This document shows positions 1 through 12,179 of a DNA stretch of 64,000 nucleotides, piece after piece. The translations under genes were made by a program, and so were the position numbers. How positions within the stretch are numbered: position 1 is the first letter of the stretch; each line of letters opens with the position of its first letter. The notes beneath the pieces are model-generated. The model searched no databases and was not told where the DNA came from. It saw only the letters and a program-made list of their open reading frames with translations. The DNA comes from Codonopsis lanceolata (taxonomy: Eukaryota; Streptophyta; Magnoliopsida; Asterales; Campanulaceae): contig CM028377.1 in the NCBI GenBank assembly GCA_013146195.2, positions 164,961,824-165,025,823 of the forward strand. Reading direction: 5' to 3'.

Positions 1-390
1 AAAAAAGAGAGAGGCAATGCGCAGCATGGAAAATATATGTGCAAGCAGCAAAAAGAAGAATTTTTAAGCTAAAGCCGGAAATGCAGCAAAGAAGAATTTT
101 TCAGTAAAAGTCGGAAATGCAGCAAAGAAGAATTTTCCAGCAAAAGCCGGAAATGCAGCAAAAAAAAGGAAAATTCCCAGCAAAAACTAGAGATGCAACA
201 AAAGAGGAAAATTTCTAGCTAAAGCCGAAAATGCAGCAAAAGAAAGAAAATCCCCAGCATGAGTCCGCTAAGGCAGCAAATGCAGCAAAGGCAGCAAATG
301 CAACAAATGTAGCAAAGGTATAGCAAATGCAGCAAAAGCAGCAAATACGGTAGAAGCTGCAAAAGCAAAACAATGGTAAGAAAAGGTAAA
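1..390. repeat. GCAGCAAA-rich degenerate tandem repeat
   Basis: The stretch repeats a unit of roughly 55-60 bp built on GCAGCAAAGAAGAATTTT and AAAGCCGGAAATGCAGCA, then breaks down into short GCAGCAAATGCAGC steps. Open frames across it are a consequence of the repeat and show no protein family. It sits upstream of the LTR/gypsy-like block and is probably part of the same element. The window starts inside it, so its left end is unknown. Confidence 0.7.
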
Positions 391-419
391 GTATTTTACC
401 TTTCGCATGCATGTTGTGT

Positions 420-1210
420 CCCATCATCACATTCGACGAAGGACTAAGTTCCTGAGGATGCGATGATTTCCTGCTTTATAGGAGTAACATGAGATCATCT
501 CCTCGTGGGGCGTAACCCCAAGGGGAATGATCAACCCATTTTGTGTTCCACCTGGTTGTCGGATCTTTCCACGAAGGCTACGCAACCCCGGTCGAGGGAA
601 AGGCTATCGTGCTCGACGAAGAGGCGACCGAGTTCCTGAGGAGACGATGCATTCCGACGTCGTGTTCGACAAAGGGTTTCGACCCTTTGAGGATGCGAGA
701 TGCATATGATTTGTGTTTGGCACTTTCCCTGAAAGGACTACAACCCCGGGTCAGAGGGAAATGCTATCGTGCTCTGACAAAGGACTGAGTTCCTGAGGAG
801 ACGATGTGTCCCATCGTCGTGTTCGATAAAGGGTTTCAACCCTTTGAGGATACGACATGCATATGATTTGTTTTTTGGATCTTTCCCCTAAGGGGGCCTG
901 CAACCCCTGATCGGTGGAAAGGCTATCGTGTTCGACTTTAAAGACCGAGTTCCTGAGGAGGCGATGTTTGACATTTACATCCCACCCAAAGATCGTTTTG
1001 TTTGCATTTCTGGGAACTACGCTTTGTCCGATTCCTTTGATAAGGATACGTAGCAGCAAAATTTATTTCTGTAGGCACGACCATCGTTTGACGGCATGCT
1101 TGTTTCGCTTTTGCCGAACTACGCTTGGTCCGATTCCTTTTATTAAAGGATACGTGAAGCGTACTTATTTGGTAAGTCCGACCATTAGAGCACTTAATTT
1201 GCATATCTGC
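420..1210 (+). repeat. LTR/gypsy-like tandem repeat block
   Basis: A unit of about 157 bp containing GTTCCTGAGGAGACGATG recurs near 632, 788 and 947, with a diverged copy near 449. It is followed by two copies, about 110 bp apart, of a unit with the pattern GAACTACGCTT..TCCGATTCC..AAGGATACGT. That second pattern is familiar from long terminal repeats of plant Ty3/gypsy (Tat/Ogre-like) elements and their non-autonomous relatives. No gag or pol reading frame is visible nearby. The element class is therefore inferred from repeat style only. Confidence 0.5.
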
Positions 1211-2210
1211 TTAAAAACTACGATAACCGACTAAATATGTCTAGGATATGTGAGGTTTGGTTTGCATTATAAACTGTTGCATTATAATTGCTACATGTTT
1301 ACTCAGTAAGCTACTGGTTACCCGTAGAATCCATCGCTGCAGGGCTCAGACACCCCACTTGCACTGCACGTAACATTGACATGCGATATCAAGACATGTT
1401 AAAACTTAACAAATATCAAGTTACATGGTTTAAAAATGCAAAAGACAAGGCATGATGCGCAAAACAGTAAAATGCAGGGGCCAAAGTGTCAAAAGAGGTT
1501 GAAGTTTGAAGCATGGGCGCTGCCACATCGCCTCTCCGTGCGGCGCCAAGGAGTGTGGTTCCGGCTGTGCTCGCAACAAGACTCGTGAGTTAACGCATTG
1601 CACAAATTTTCAAGCACGCGGTACAAGTTGGTCAAGCACATAGTGAAATTCAAAAATCCCAGTGATGTCCTTCTCTCAGCCTATAAATAAGAGGCCCTGG
1701 GTTCACTTTTAGTGATCAAAAGAGAGAGAATTCATCTCACTTTCAGCATTGTTGTTACGCCGAAGAAATATAGAGCGATCGTGAGATAGTGAGCGCCCCC
1801 TCCTATAAAGCCTCGAAGCTCTGTCAAACCTCCTCCAAACACAAAACCAACCGGTCAAAGTGAGCCTTAGCCCCCCAGTTAGGTTTGCACCCTATTTCCC
1901 TAGTCCAAAAATCTCGAAAAGAGCAGTTGCTCTGCCCGAGTAAAAAGGTCAACCAGTAAAAAAAGCAATTGTTTCGCCTGATTTCCGCCAAAGAAGAAAA
2001 ACGCAAGCAATTGCTCCGCCTGCTTGACGGTGCCTTAAGCAACCTTCGAAGCGCTGCCACCGGCTCGAATGCAAGCAAGCAAAAAAAAAGACTCCCTCTC
2101 CCAGAAGGACAGAGCGAGCACATCACGCTCTAAAAGGTGAGCCTTTAAGGGCGTTATTTTATAAAAAAATCTATTTTCCATCCGGCCCAATGTAAAAATA
2201 TAAGTCGTTG
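1211..2210 (+). other. probable LTR promoter/leader region, no coding capacity seen
   Basis: A TATA-like box, CTATAAATAAGAGG, lies at 1681-1694. It is followed by a leader-like GA/CT-rich stretch and by repeats of GCAATTGCT/GCTCTGCCTG style. This fits the promoter and R/U5 part of the LTR-like sequence upstream. No primer binding site or paired LTR could be identified, so the boundaries are not defined. No gene is seen here. Confidence 0.35.
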
Positions 2211-2460
2211 TGCTGCCCGGATTTATTTAGAAAATAACATTAAAAATAGCCATTATTATGATCAAATATTTTTAAGTGTATTTGTAAATTATTGGAAGGA
2301 AGCGGCTGCAAGTCTGTAAATAATATAGACATGGATGTATTTTTTTTTTCTTAATGCTTTATTTATTTGCTAGATAAATATAACAAAAAACATACTTTAG
2401 TGACCTGATAAAAAGCTATTTTCCATTTTCCATACTTTATTTATTTGCACTTTCCATTTT

Positions 2461-2720
2461 CCCCTAAACAAGGGAAGATGCGAATAAAAGGGTGATGTTT
2501 TCCTGCATCCTGTTATCCCCTAAAAAAGGGATAACCTGATACAGAAAACTCAAAGCTCCCATAATGGACCAAAAATCACTAAAGTGACTGAGGCGTATTC
2601 AACGCGCTTCTTGACAGCACCCTTTCCGCATTTTTAATTTCGTCTTCCCCTAGATAAGGGAGGGTGGAATGGAAAGCATGGTGTCCGGACCGCACGTCGC
2701 GCACCCCTATCCAAGGGGGC
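2461..2720. repeat. four-copy CCCCTANNNAAGGG hairpin array
   Basis: The motif CCCCTA-(4 nt)-AGGG starts at about 2461, 2517, 2647 and 2704, so the spacings are about 56, 130 and 57 bp. The copy at 2517 sits in a perfect hairpin, GTTATCCC..GGGATAAC. The others have shorter or GC-rich stems. The paired spacing suggests duplication of a roughly 56-bp module. Function unknown. Confidence 0.6.
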
Positions 2721-2829
2721 GCGGGCGCGATCCGGGGCACCCACAATGGTAGTTTCAAAATTTTCTGGCGCTTTTAATCAAACATTATCTTGCAAAGAAA
2801 GTGGTTAAAATGACGATAATGTAATTCTG

Positions 2830-3330
2830 AAGGCACATACGATTTATGAAGTTGATGAAGGGAAACATGTTATGTCAGTAGAAGCGTGGAAAATCCTTCG
2901 TAACATTCCCAAGTGGTGGGCAAAATATGTTGAAGTGGAAAAACATGCAACAAAAAATTCAACAAGTAGTGGCTCAAAACGATCTCAAAATAAAGCTTAT
3001 GATTTTCAAAACTCCTCAAATGTTGAAACACTTTGAATGACATATCCAACTCAACCTCCTGGAAAGAAAGATTCAAATAATAAGGGAAAACATATGGATA
3101 TAGAAAAAATTCTGGAGAATTACGTGAATCAAACCGTATTGAATCAGGGCTTAGTGAGAAAGTTGATCGATTTTTCACTATGAAACATGAAAAGCTGAAG
3201 GAGACCAAGAAGAAACGTATGTTCAAATAATGGGAGGTGTTGAAAAACATGGAAAACAAATCAGTTAAAGAAGAAGAAGATTGCACAAGGTTGTATCGTG
3301 CACTGTTTAAGTTGATGATTTTTTAAACTT
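2830..3330 (+). pseudogene. degenerate NAM-associated C-terminal domain gene (Harbinger-type accessory protein relic)
   Basis: Reading the plus strand in pieces gives AWKILRNIPKWW, then GSKRSQNKAYDFQNSS, then YPTQPPGKKDSNNKGK. This order matches the plant NAM-associated C-terminal family (often labelled glutathione S-transferase T3-like), whose members include the Myb-like partner proteins of PIF/Harbinger transposons. Stop codons interrupt the frame at several points (for example after NVETL and after LIDFSL), so it cannot be translated as one protein. No intact Harbinger transposase lies next to it. I call it a transposon-derived relic; family assignment is from residue pattern only. Confidence 0.5.
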
Positions 3331-3339
3331 GTCTTTAAT

Positions 3340-4740
3340 TTGTATTGTACTGTAACATATTGAATGTGATGTTCTTTTATCAACGTTTGTCTACATTACA
3401 CTGAAAAACATTGGTAATAATCATATACGAGATGGTAAACAAATAAAAGGATAAAAAAATCTCATCTCATCTATAAATGGATGGAAATGCTTCTTTCACG
3501 GTATAATGTTTTCTTTAACTTGGCAATTTTGTCAAAAGAAACCAATGTGTTGTCACTATCACTAAAACAAATAAAAGAACAAAAAAAAAACCAATGTGTT
3601 TATTTAATGAAGTTAATTATTGTACTTTTTACAAATTTATTAATGAGTATTAATATAAATATTATTCAACTTATAATAATATGATAATATTATTATATTA
3701 TTTAATATTGATAATATTATATTATAAATAATATTGAATTATTTTGGTTATGGTAAATTAATAATATTATAAATAAATAATATCGAATTATAATAAATAT
3801 CATTCCAAATACAACAAATAAATAATTTTTAATAATGACTATTTATATAATTTCAAATTTAATCATTTATGCAATATTAAATTTATTTGTAAGTATAAAT
3901 TGAAAGAATATATTAAATTAATAGAAATAAAGATGATGAGGTATGTAAATGTGTTGAATTTTGTGTTACCATTAGAAATGTTTTTTTATTTTAAATCAAA
4001 TGAGTATCTAATAAATTATTTTTTTGGTTTTTAACGAGTTGTGTTTTATTTTAGGTATCCATTGTATTTGCTTTAAGAAATGAGCGCCTAAGAACATGAA
4101 TAACAGAGGATCAAAGGGTGAATAAAACCGAATCAAACAAAATCTTAGCTTACAACGATGTTTCTAAATAAAATAAAATATAATTTTTATTTGAATTGGA
4201 TCAATATATGTTACAAATCAAAACCAAATTAAAAAAATCAAACCAAATGTCAAACACTATAACGACCGTGTTTTAGTCTTTTACAACACAAAACACGGTC
4301 GTTTAATACCCAAAAATTTCAAAAAAGCCAAACCTGCAAAGCTCCTTTCCATGTTGGCAATTTCAAAAAAGTTTTCCACCATTGTTTTTATTGGCCAATT
4401 TTCGGCAATTTTTTTTTAATTTTTTTTATGAATTAAAATATACATTTTTACTTATAAATAGAGACTTGATTTGTTTTATTTGGATATCATAAAATTTTTC
4501 TATGATTTTTTTAAATTTTTAGCCTATTTTCTTAAAATAATAATAAATTAATAGAGATAAATATAGTGAGATATGTAAAAGTATTGGATTATGTGTCATT
4601 TTTTATATAATTTTTTTTATTTTAAATGAAATGAGTATCAAATAAATTATTTTATTAGTTTTTAATAAATTTTACTTGATTTAATGTTTGATTTGAGTTA
4701 TTTAATCCAAACCGTTATTCATGATCTAAGAAAGTACGGA
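3340..4740. other. AT-rich intergenic DNA with one strong hairpin
   Basis: No gene is visible. At 4261-4303 a 14-bp perfect inverted repeat (AACGACCGTGTTTT / AAAACACGGTCGTT) surrounds a 15-nt loop. The stretch 4440-4690 resembles 50580-50815, sharing TATAAATAGAGA..TTGG.. and GAGTATCAAAT..; 3930-4060 resembles the second half of the same family. These are probably remnants of one dispersed element. Confidence 0.5.
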
Positions 4741-5594
4741 AGGTGTCGTGTACTCCACATGTTTGTATAAATGCCCACGAGGCCACTTTATTTGCGGTTA
4801 GCTGCTCAGTGCTCCTCACGCATTGTAGATCTGATTTCGCCCATTGCCCGCTCCTTGTCGCTTTTCACTCATTGCATTCCCCTCACCTTATCCACTCTTC
4901 TTCTCCGCCCACCAAAAAACAAAACTGCTTTTCACTATGCCTTAATTATTGCCATTTTAGCAAGTTTTCCTTGCTCTTTTTTTAAAGTTCATTTTTCTTT
5001 TTTATCTATTCTAAAAAGGGTCAAGCTAAGGAAACAGAATCTGGCATTCTGCCCGGCTGAAAGGATATTTTTCTTATTTATCATGGTAAAAATGTCTAAT
5101 ATGTTCTTAATAAGTAGTTTAAACACCTAATGTAATCGTTTGGACCGAGTAACCGACCGAGGTAAGTAGTTTTAATGACTACATAGTCAGTTAAATTACT
5201 CAGGTATAAAGATAAGTAGTTTGAAATACACAAATGAGTAGTATAAATGATCAAGATAAATAGTTTAAACCACCCAGGGAGTAATTTAAATGATCAGGGA
5301 GAGTAGTATAAAAAGAAATAGAAACTAATGAGATTCTGGCCGCTTAGCACCGCCGTATGTCCACTTCTAATATTTCTTTTTTAGAAAAATATTTTTACGA
5401 TTTTATCCTTGTTTTTTTTTTTTTGTTATTTTATTTTGGTCATTTAGTCATACTTGTACATGAGCTTGAATATAAAATATATAACAACGCCAATTACTCT
5501 ATTTGTTCTAAGAAAAAAGTCAATTATATTATTTAGAGATTTTTCACTTAAAGTTTACTTTTAAAAATCATGTATATAATTTTTATAGCATTGT
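4741..5594. other. intergenic, short AGTAGTTTAAA-type repeats
   Basis: No supported gene. Between about 5110 and 5310 a degenerate unit of about 30 bp containing AGTAGTTTAAAT and GATCAGGGAG recurs several times. The remainder is AT-rich without recognisable content. Confidence 0.4.
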
Positions 5595-6240
5595 AACATT
5601 GCAATATTTATTGCAACGCCCAAAGATTTTTTCACGTCACATTGCATTATTCATTGCAACGCCGAAAGATTTTTCTCATGTCACGTTGCAATATTCATTG
5701 CAACATTCATTGCAACGCCAAAAGGTTTTTCCCACGTCACGTTGCAATATTCATTGCAACGCCAAAAGGTTTTTTTTCTCACATCACGTTGTAATATTCA
5801 TTGCAACGTCAAAAGATTTTTCCCATGTCACGTCGTAATATTCATTGCAATGTCAAAAGATTTTTCACATGTCACGTTGCAATATTCATTGCTACGTTAA
5901 ATGATTTTTGTTTTCAAAACTACATTGCAATATTCATTGCATCATTCAAGATTTTTCATTACAATATTCATTGCAAAACAACCTTTCTTTCCAAAAACCA
6001 CATTGCAATATTCATTGCAAAAAGTTAAAACGATTTCCTTTTAAAATGCAATATTCATTGTAGAAACATTTTCATAACCAATGTAATTTTAAAATGCAAT
6101 ATTCATTGCAAAACAAGTTAAAATGATGTAAAAAAACATTAAAATGCGATATTTATTGTGAAACATTTTTAAGACCAATGTAATTTTAAAATACAATATT
6201 CATTGCAACGTTAAAAGATTTTGTTCAACTGAAGGTGCAA
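5595..6240. repeat. about 44-bp minisatellite (TTGCAATATTCATTGCAACG)
   Basis: Seven fairly regular units, each with TTGCAATATTCATTGCAACG followed by CCAAAAGATTTTTCCCACGTCAC, run from 5595 to about 5925. More eroded copies of the ATATTCATTGCA core continue to about 6210. Each unit contains an inverted pair TTGCAA..TTGCAA. The open frames across it are repeat artefacts. Confidence 0.85.
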
Positions 6241-8000
6241 TGCAATATGGACATGACAATCGAATGTGTGATGCAAAATAGGAAATCCAAGTTTAAAATG
6301 CGATACAGTATCAAACTATAAGAATTTTGAAATACGATGCAGTATCAAAAATATCGAAATTTTAAAATGTAATGCAGTATTGGAAGTATCAGAATTTTAG
6401 ATGGGATGCAGCATTGAAAATATCATAATTTTGATTTAAAAAATGAGATTTTAATGCATGCAAACATTTAAAATAAAATGCAGGTATTTTGTTATTGTTC
6501 ATGTGGTGACATTTTGCAGGAAGTGATGTGTTGTGGGGCAGGGGCTGTCGGTAGTGAACCTGGTTGAAGAGTGTTAACTTTCGTTAAGTCAAGGTTGATC
6601 TTGGAGGGGCCAATTTGCAAAATCGCATGCTCTAGAGGTTTAGTGGTAGATTCTTCACACTTTTGAGGGAGCTTGATTTGTAAATATCTTCATCCTCTAT
6701 TCAGACCTTCATGGTTGTAAACATGTGACTACCAAAGCATATTGTCGATTGCTGGAAAACTTTTTCAGTATCTCCTACCTGTATCAAAATCAAGAAAATG
6801 GCGATATTTCTTAATGCAAGGAAGATGATGAGGCCAGTAGTATGTGTAGGAAATGTTTCGTGATCAGCTACAATGGCACAAAACGACGACACTGAGTCAT
6901 TTACTTGCAATTATTGTTAGTATATATCCAGACACTAGCTAATAGTAACTGTATATGATTGAATTTTTAAGAAAAACTAATTATCTTTTATAAATGTACT
7001 GTAAATCTCGCCTGTTGAGTGAAAAGGTTGAGGTTGTCGCTTTGTTGGGTATTTGTTGTTTAGTCTTTGGTATTTGGTGGGGTTTCTCAGTAAAGAAATT
7101 TAATGAAGGTCTCACGTTTCTCTTTTGGACTTGATAACAAGATATCATGGTTTTTAGCACCGAAAGCAAGGAGGGGTTTCAAAAATCGAGCCCATCTGAC
7201 GAGACTACATGGCAGTCAAGCAGCAAGATCTAATAGAACCTAAAGAAACCGGCGCGGTGCCAAAGCAAAAATAGTCAAACCACTGAGATCCTTGTAAGTG
7301 AGGTTCCCAACCTTCGGTATCCTGGACAGAAGCTGGTAGACGGCCAGTCTGGCACCAAAAGGAAGGTAGGGGCAAAGTGTATCTGAAATGATCTCCCAGG
7401 TTCGCAATATTCGGGAGAGGCCCTAATGGTAGTGTATCATTCCTGTAGTGTACTATCTGTGATACCTACAAATTTTTCCGAGGTTTCTTTATAGTAAGCA
7501 TTCCCGTCAACCATTCCTAGAAAATCATTTCCCACGAAGTCTTTGCAAAACAAGGCTAAGGCAGAAATTTCTTAGTCTATAGTGCAAGTGTTTTCAAAAT
7601 GTCTTGACCTTATAGGAGGAGTCGCGAGGTCCCGATATTGAAATCAACTCAACATGATTTTATGTTGCTCATATAAATTCATTTATAATTTTACAGTTAT
7701 GTAAATGCACTTGCACATTAATAATTAATTTACTTTCCAAAATGTAATAAAAAGAACATATTATAACTTAAAGGGGTAGTTCATTCAACCATCCAGAGTT
7801 TTTTATGTGAAACAATACATTTAGCGGAATGTTACGTGTTTAACTTTCACTTCATATAAATTTATTGGGTGAAAACTTGATCAGCCCCTTCCACGTATTT
7901 TACACCTAGTAAAGACCACGATACTTTTTTTAACCGCTAAAAGACATTTAAGGTGAAAGGACAATTATACCATGAATAAACCGAACATGCGCGCCAAAGC
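6241..8000. other. intergenic, no gene recognised
   Basis: I see no gene-like frame, splice-consistent protein fragment or clear transposon end. The less AT-rich stretch 7150-7640 may be an old retroelement remnant, but no family could be recognised. Confidence 0.3.
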
Positions 8001-8300
8001 ACCAGTTCATGCATCGCATGCATTGCGATGCATGATGCATGATTATGTGCATTGCAATTCCAAATCGTAGCATTGCGATTGAAAATTAAATCGCGGTGCA
8101 TGATTATAAATTGCGATGTATGATTCCACATTGTGTAATTGACATTTTCATGTTATATGCATCTCGACTCAAAATTGAATCACGATGCATAATTCTAAAT
8201 TGTGTAACTGTCATATCCATTTCGTAGCGATGCATTTTGATATCAAATTGATGCATCACGCTTCGAAATTGATGCAGCACAATTCAAAAAGGTGTCAAAA
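8001..8300. repeat. GCATTGCGATGCA palindrome-rich repeat
   Basis: At 8009-8033 a near-perfect palindrome has 10-bp arms (ATGCATCGCA / TGCGATGCAT) around a 5-nt centre. Downstream, degenerate units of the type AATTGCGATGCATGATTCTAAATTGTGTAA recur about every 60-70 bp. Related TGCACCGCGATACATAA motifs appear again at 9080-9330 and 9820-9990. Confidence 0.6.
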
Positions 8301-8559
8301 ACAAATAAGTTTATATTCGGGCATTTCATCGAACAATATACATGCACTACCACTAAACAAAACTTAACTCGAATACCAATGGACATGTCCCCAACCTGAA
8401 TTGTATTACAAAAACACACAAGTATCATGAAGCTCACCATTAAGTTTAACAAAATGAAATGAAACAGTATTACATAAAATTATGAAGAACAAGCAACAGA
8501 TAGCTGACAGTTAACAATTAAGATTTCCAAGTGACAAACTCAAATTCCCCATCAACCAA

Positions 8560-10380
8560 GTTCTAAAAAATTGTTTACCATTCGATGGTGTTGCCCCCGA
8601 ACCCTCACAAAGTGGTGCTACCCCCTCGACTTGACGGGAGAGGTCAATCCATGTTTCGTTGTCCCAACAATTGTGATTTTTGAACAATTTGGAAAGAATA
8701 CACTGGAGTGGTGGAAGAATACGCCAAAAATGTGGAAGGAGACGAATCTGAACATTTTAAGAAGAATAATATGAAAGTGCATTTATACAGTTAAAAACGA
8801 GATATTAAACATGTTTTAAAAATTTAGGAAGAGGGTCGGCCAGCAATTTCCCCAAATTTATATGGGCTAGTAAAAGGCTCAATAGCGCAATTTTGGGCCT
8901 TCCATTTAAAAGCTTAATTGTGAGATGATGAGGAAATTTTTTAGGAAAAATTATGGGTTGGTCTACTTTTTGAAATTTTTTAATTGCTTCAATCTTTTTT
9001 TTTTCAACCGGAAAATGATACTTTCGAGGACAAAAAAAACCCTCATACCCCTAATGAGGGTGAGACACGGTACGAAATTGCATTGTGGTGCATCGATTTT
9101 TGCACCGCAATGAGTCAATTTAAATTGAATCACTTTTAATTACAAAATCTAATATTGGCACCGTGATACATAAATTTTAATTATCTAATCCAAATTGCAC
9201 CGCGATATCAACTTTTATGTACTGAGATGAATTAATTTTTGAGCCGCAATACATTACATAATCCAAATTGCACCGCGATATCAACTTTTATGTTCCGCGA
9301 TACATAAAATATTATATAAACCATTTTTGCACCACGATAGAAAATGATTATGAACCAGACCATTTCCTACACATTCTTATTACATCTCCTTCGTCATAAA
9401 CATTCTTCTTCCTCCTTCTCCTCCGCTTTCGTTCCTCTGAAAAATTCTACAATGAGGACAGAACCATTACAATTCGTATTTAATGAATCAAAAAAATTGA
9501 TCGTTGCCCAACAATGGTGAATTTCGAATCCAATGTGCTTTTCGGAGCTGTTGAAGAAGATGATGACATTTTCTGAACAATATTCCGAAAAATGACCTTT
9601 TGCGTTGAAAAAAAAGAGGTATTGGAGGGTTTATAAATTTTGAAAAAGGAACCGATCAGAATTTACCCTAAAATTTTAGGACAATTTGTAGGTATGTCCA
9701 CTTTTTGAAGTTTATAATCGTAAAAGTATCATCTATTTTTTTCAACCGGAAAAAATCACTTTTTGTGACAAAATGATTACGATACCTTTAATGAATCGTA
9801 CGGGCGCTACGGAGGTTGTTATTTTTGCACCTCGATAAATTAATTATTGAACCACGATGAAACAATTTTTGAACCGCGATACATAAGTCTTAATTACTTA
9901 ATCCAAATTTTCACCGCGATGAATTAAATTTTGAACCACGATACATAAAATATTATCTAATCTATTATTGCACCGTGATACATATTGATAATGAACCAAA
10001 CCATACCTTCTTCTTCCTTCTCCTCCGTCGTAAGCGTTCTTCTTCCCCCTCCTCCTCCGCCTCGTCCTATTGAAAAATCCTTCAACCCAACACAAATCCA
10101 TTACAATTTCGTATATAATGAATTAAAAATTTGTTTACCTTTTAGGGGCGTTGCCCCCTCGACCTGATCGGGTAGGTCGATCTCCGTTTCATTACTTAAC
10201 AATGATAATTTTTGAATCCAATGTGTTTGTCAGAGCTGCTGAAAGAGACGATAACATTTTTTAATAATATTTCGAAAAATGGTGTTTTGCGGTTGAAATA
10301 AAAAACGGGATACTAAAGGGGTTAGAAACTTTTTTTTAAAAAAAAAGAACGGGTCTGAATTTCACTCAATTTTTTAACCA
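8560..10380. repeat. diverged long tandem duplication (about 0.7-kb unit)
   Basis: The order of markers is repeated. CAACCGGAAAA..CACTTT, then AATGA(G/A)GG..ACGG, then a CACCGCGATACATAA cluster, then a TTCTTCTTCC..CTCC run, then ..TTGTTTACC..GTTGCCCCCTCGACC..GGTCGAT. One pass runs from about 8925 to 9690 and the next from about 9690 to 10380; a partial copy precedes 8925. Similarity is loose, with many substitutions and indels. No coding role is evident. Confidence 0.5.
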
Positions 10381-11800
10381 CATTTTAAAAGTAGATAAAT
10401 ACTTTTGATTTAAATAAATAAATTTTTATTCACCGACGGTGTGAAATCTTTTCTTATTAAAGAATGATAAAGAAAGAAAAATAAATTTAAATTAGAGTCC
10501 ATAATTACTTTTATCACTATCCATAATATTTGAACAGTTAGAATTTTTGCGGCATTAGTGTGAATCGAGCACATACATGAAAATTAATTTTTATCATTTT
10601 TGAGAATTTTCATAATTTAAAGTAATAACCTTTTTTTAATGAAAGCTAATTATTAGAAGTAGTATTTTAAAGAAGCACGCCAAAATAAGAAGCTTACTTT
10701 TTGTTAAATTTTACGTACTATTTTTTAAATAAAAGTAATCGTACCAGACGCATGTATCATGTTCTTTATAGCTTTCATATCACAAAGTCTGGGATTTTGA
10801 TTCAAATCCAATTCGATATTATTTTTAGGATATAATTTTAGTTTTTTAATTCGATTATTTGATTTTTATCTGAATACAATAATCTAAAAACTTAATAAAT
10901 TAGATATGAATTAAGGTGCTTTGATCTATTAATAATCAGATCAGATATGATCCAATTCGATACAAAAGATATATTAATATTACACATATAAAAGTTACTT
11001 ATGAGTCTTTAGTCACTAATCATTACTATTTCAACTAAATATAAAATTTACTACGTACTATAATATTTTACTAACATTATTATTCATATTTGTGTAAACT
11101 AAAAACAAATTTTTTTAATTTTATTCGACTTTTGATTAAACAAAAATACATCAATATTAATTTTATTTAATACTTTAATAAGGGGCAAATAAAATTTGAA
11201 TCCGGATCGAATCCAAAAATTTAGGATATGAATCGAACTTTGAAATATCTAAAAGATAATCCGATTTGATCCTGATGCTACATGATTTAGTGTTGGGTTG
11301 TTTCTTGCGATGTTTAGGATATCTGAGCTTATGTGAAGGTATAATCTTATGAAAATTCTATCAAAAAAAAAAACCTTAGAAGGAATGCAAGGCAGAGCCT
11401 CGCGAAACTCCTCAGACTCTAACTCTATCTTGTTGCGTAAAAGACTTATGAAAGATGGAGAGAGTCGAGAGGTTTGATCTTTGATAGTGAGAGAAAACCT
11501 TTTCGCCTACCCAAGTTCTTTTCCTTCCTACCTATTAGCTAGAGTTTTTATCAAATGTTACTCTGAAGAAGCCTTTAGTTAAAACACTTCTCCTATATAT
11601 ATATACCTTTATTCTAATACCCTTTATTATAGTAATTATTATTAAGTATTATTATTGATTAATTGTTGCAAAACAAAGAGTGATCTCTATGAATTGAAGA
11701 GTCATGTATTCACAATTGAGATTTAATAAAAGTGGGTGAGGTGGCACAACCATAGTGCTCCTCACCAACTACTTATATATATATATTTATATTTATATTT
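10381..11800. other. AT-rich intergenic, no feature seen
   Basis: No gene, repeat array or transposon end could be recognised. The sequence is strongly AT-rich with scattered GATCC(G/A)AATCCGA-like words around 10800-11280, which may be remnants of an old element. Confidence 0.3.
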
Positions 11801-11801
11801 C

Positions 11802-11872
11802 AAAAAGTCGCCTAGCTTAGTGGTAGCAAGGTTTGCCATAAAACAACTTGATCCAAATTTAAATCTTGCTAA
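11802..11872 (+). mobile_element. possible tRNA-derived SINE head fragment
   Basis: The stretch contains TAGCTTAGTGGTAGC, a good match to the RNA polymerase III A box. About 30 bp further on is a weak B-box-like ATCCAAATTTAAATC. A Stowaway MITE follows immediately. No poly-A tail or TSD is visible, so this is a tentative call. Confidence 0.3.
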
Positions 11873-11874
11873 TA

Positions 11875-12132
11875 CTCCCTCCGTCCCTAAATTATCGTCC
11901 TCCTTTCCTTTTTCGTCCGTCTCAAAATAATTGTCCACTTTGAAACTTACCTTTTTAGAACATCACTTTTACCACTTTACCCTTACTTTTTCACATTACT
12001 TTAATTATGGGTCACATACACATGGACTTTAAAGGAAACTACACATTAAACCAATATAAATAATCAAGTCAATTGTTTTTTCTTAATCTGTGCGCCGGGT
12101 CAAACGGGACAATAAATTAGGGACGGAGGGAG
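11875..12132 (+). mobile_element. Stowaway MITE, family A copy 1 (258 bp)
   Basis: It starts CTCCCTCCGTCCCTAAATT and ends with the inverted partner AATTTAGGGACGGAGGGAG (one base varies), flanked by TA on both sides. These are the hallmarks of Tc1/mariner-derived Stowaway MITEs. Four other full or disrupted copies of the same family lie at 20381, 44634, 54066 and 55877. It has no coding capacity. Confidence 0.9.
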
Positions 12133-12179
12133 TAGTAAGTTTTGTATCTATTTATTATTATTTTTAAGTAAAAAACATA

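Noticed and set aside
1..2210. Endogenous pararetrovirus promoter
   Set aside because: A TATA box followed by a leader is present, but no coat, movement or RT coding is nearby, and the tandem GAACTACG..GGATACGT units fit gypsy-type LTRs better.
2870..3286. 138-aa minus-strand frame
   Set aside because: The plus strand of the same stretch gives a recognisable NAM-associated relic; the minus-strand product has no family features and is Ser/Phe-rich shadow sequence.
5599..6028. His/Ala/Ile repeat frames in the minisatellite
   Set aside because: Repeat-derived; the frame shifts between units and there is no conserved start.
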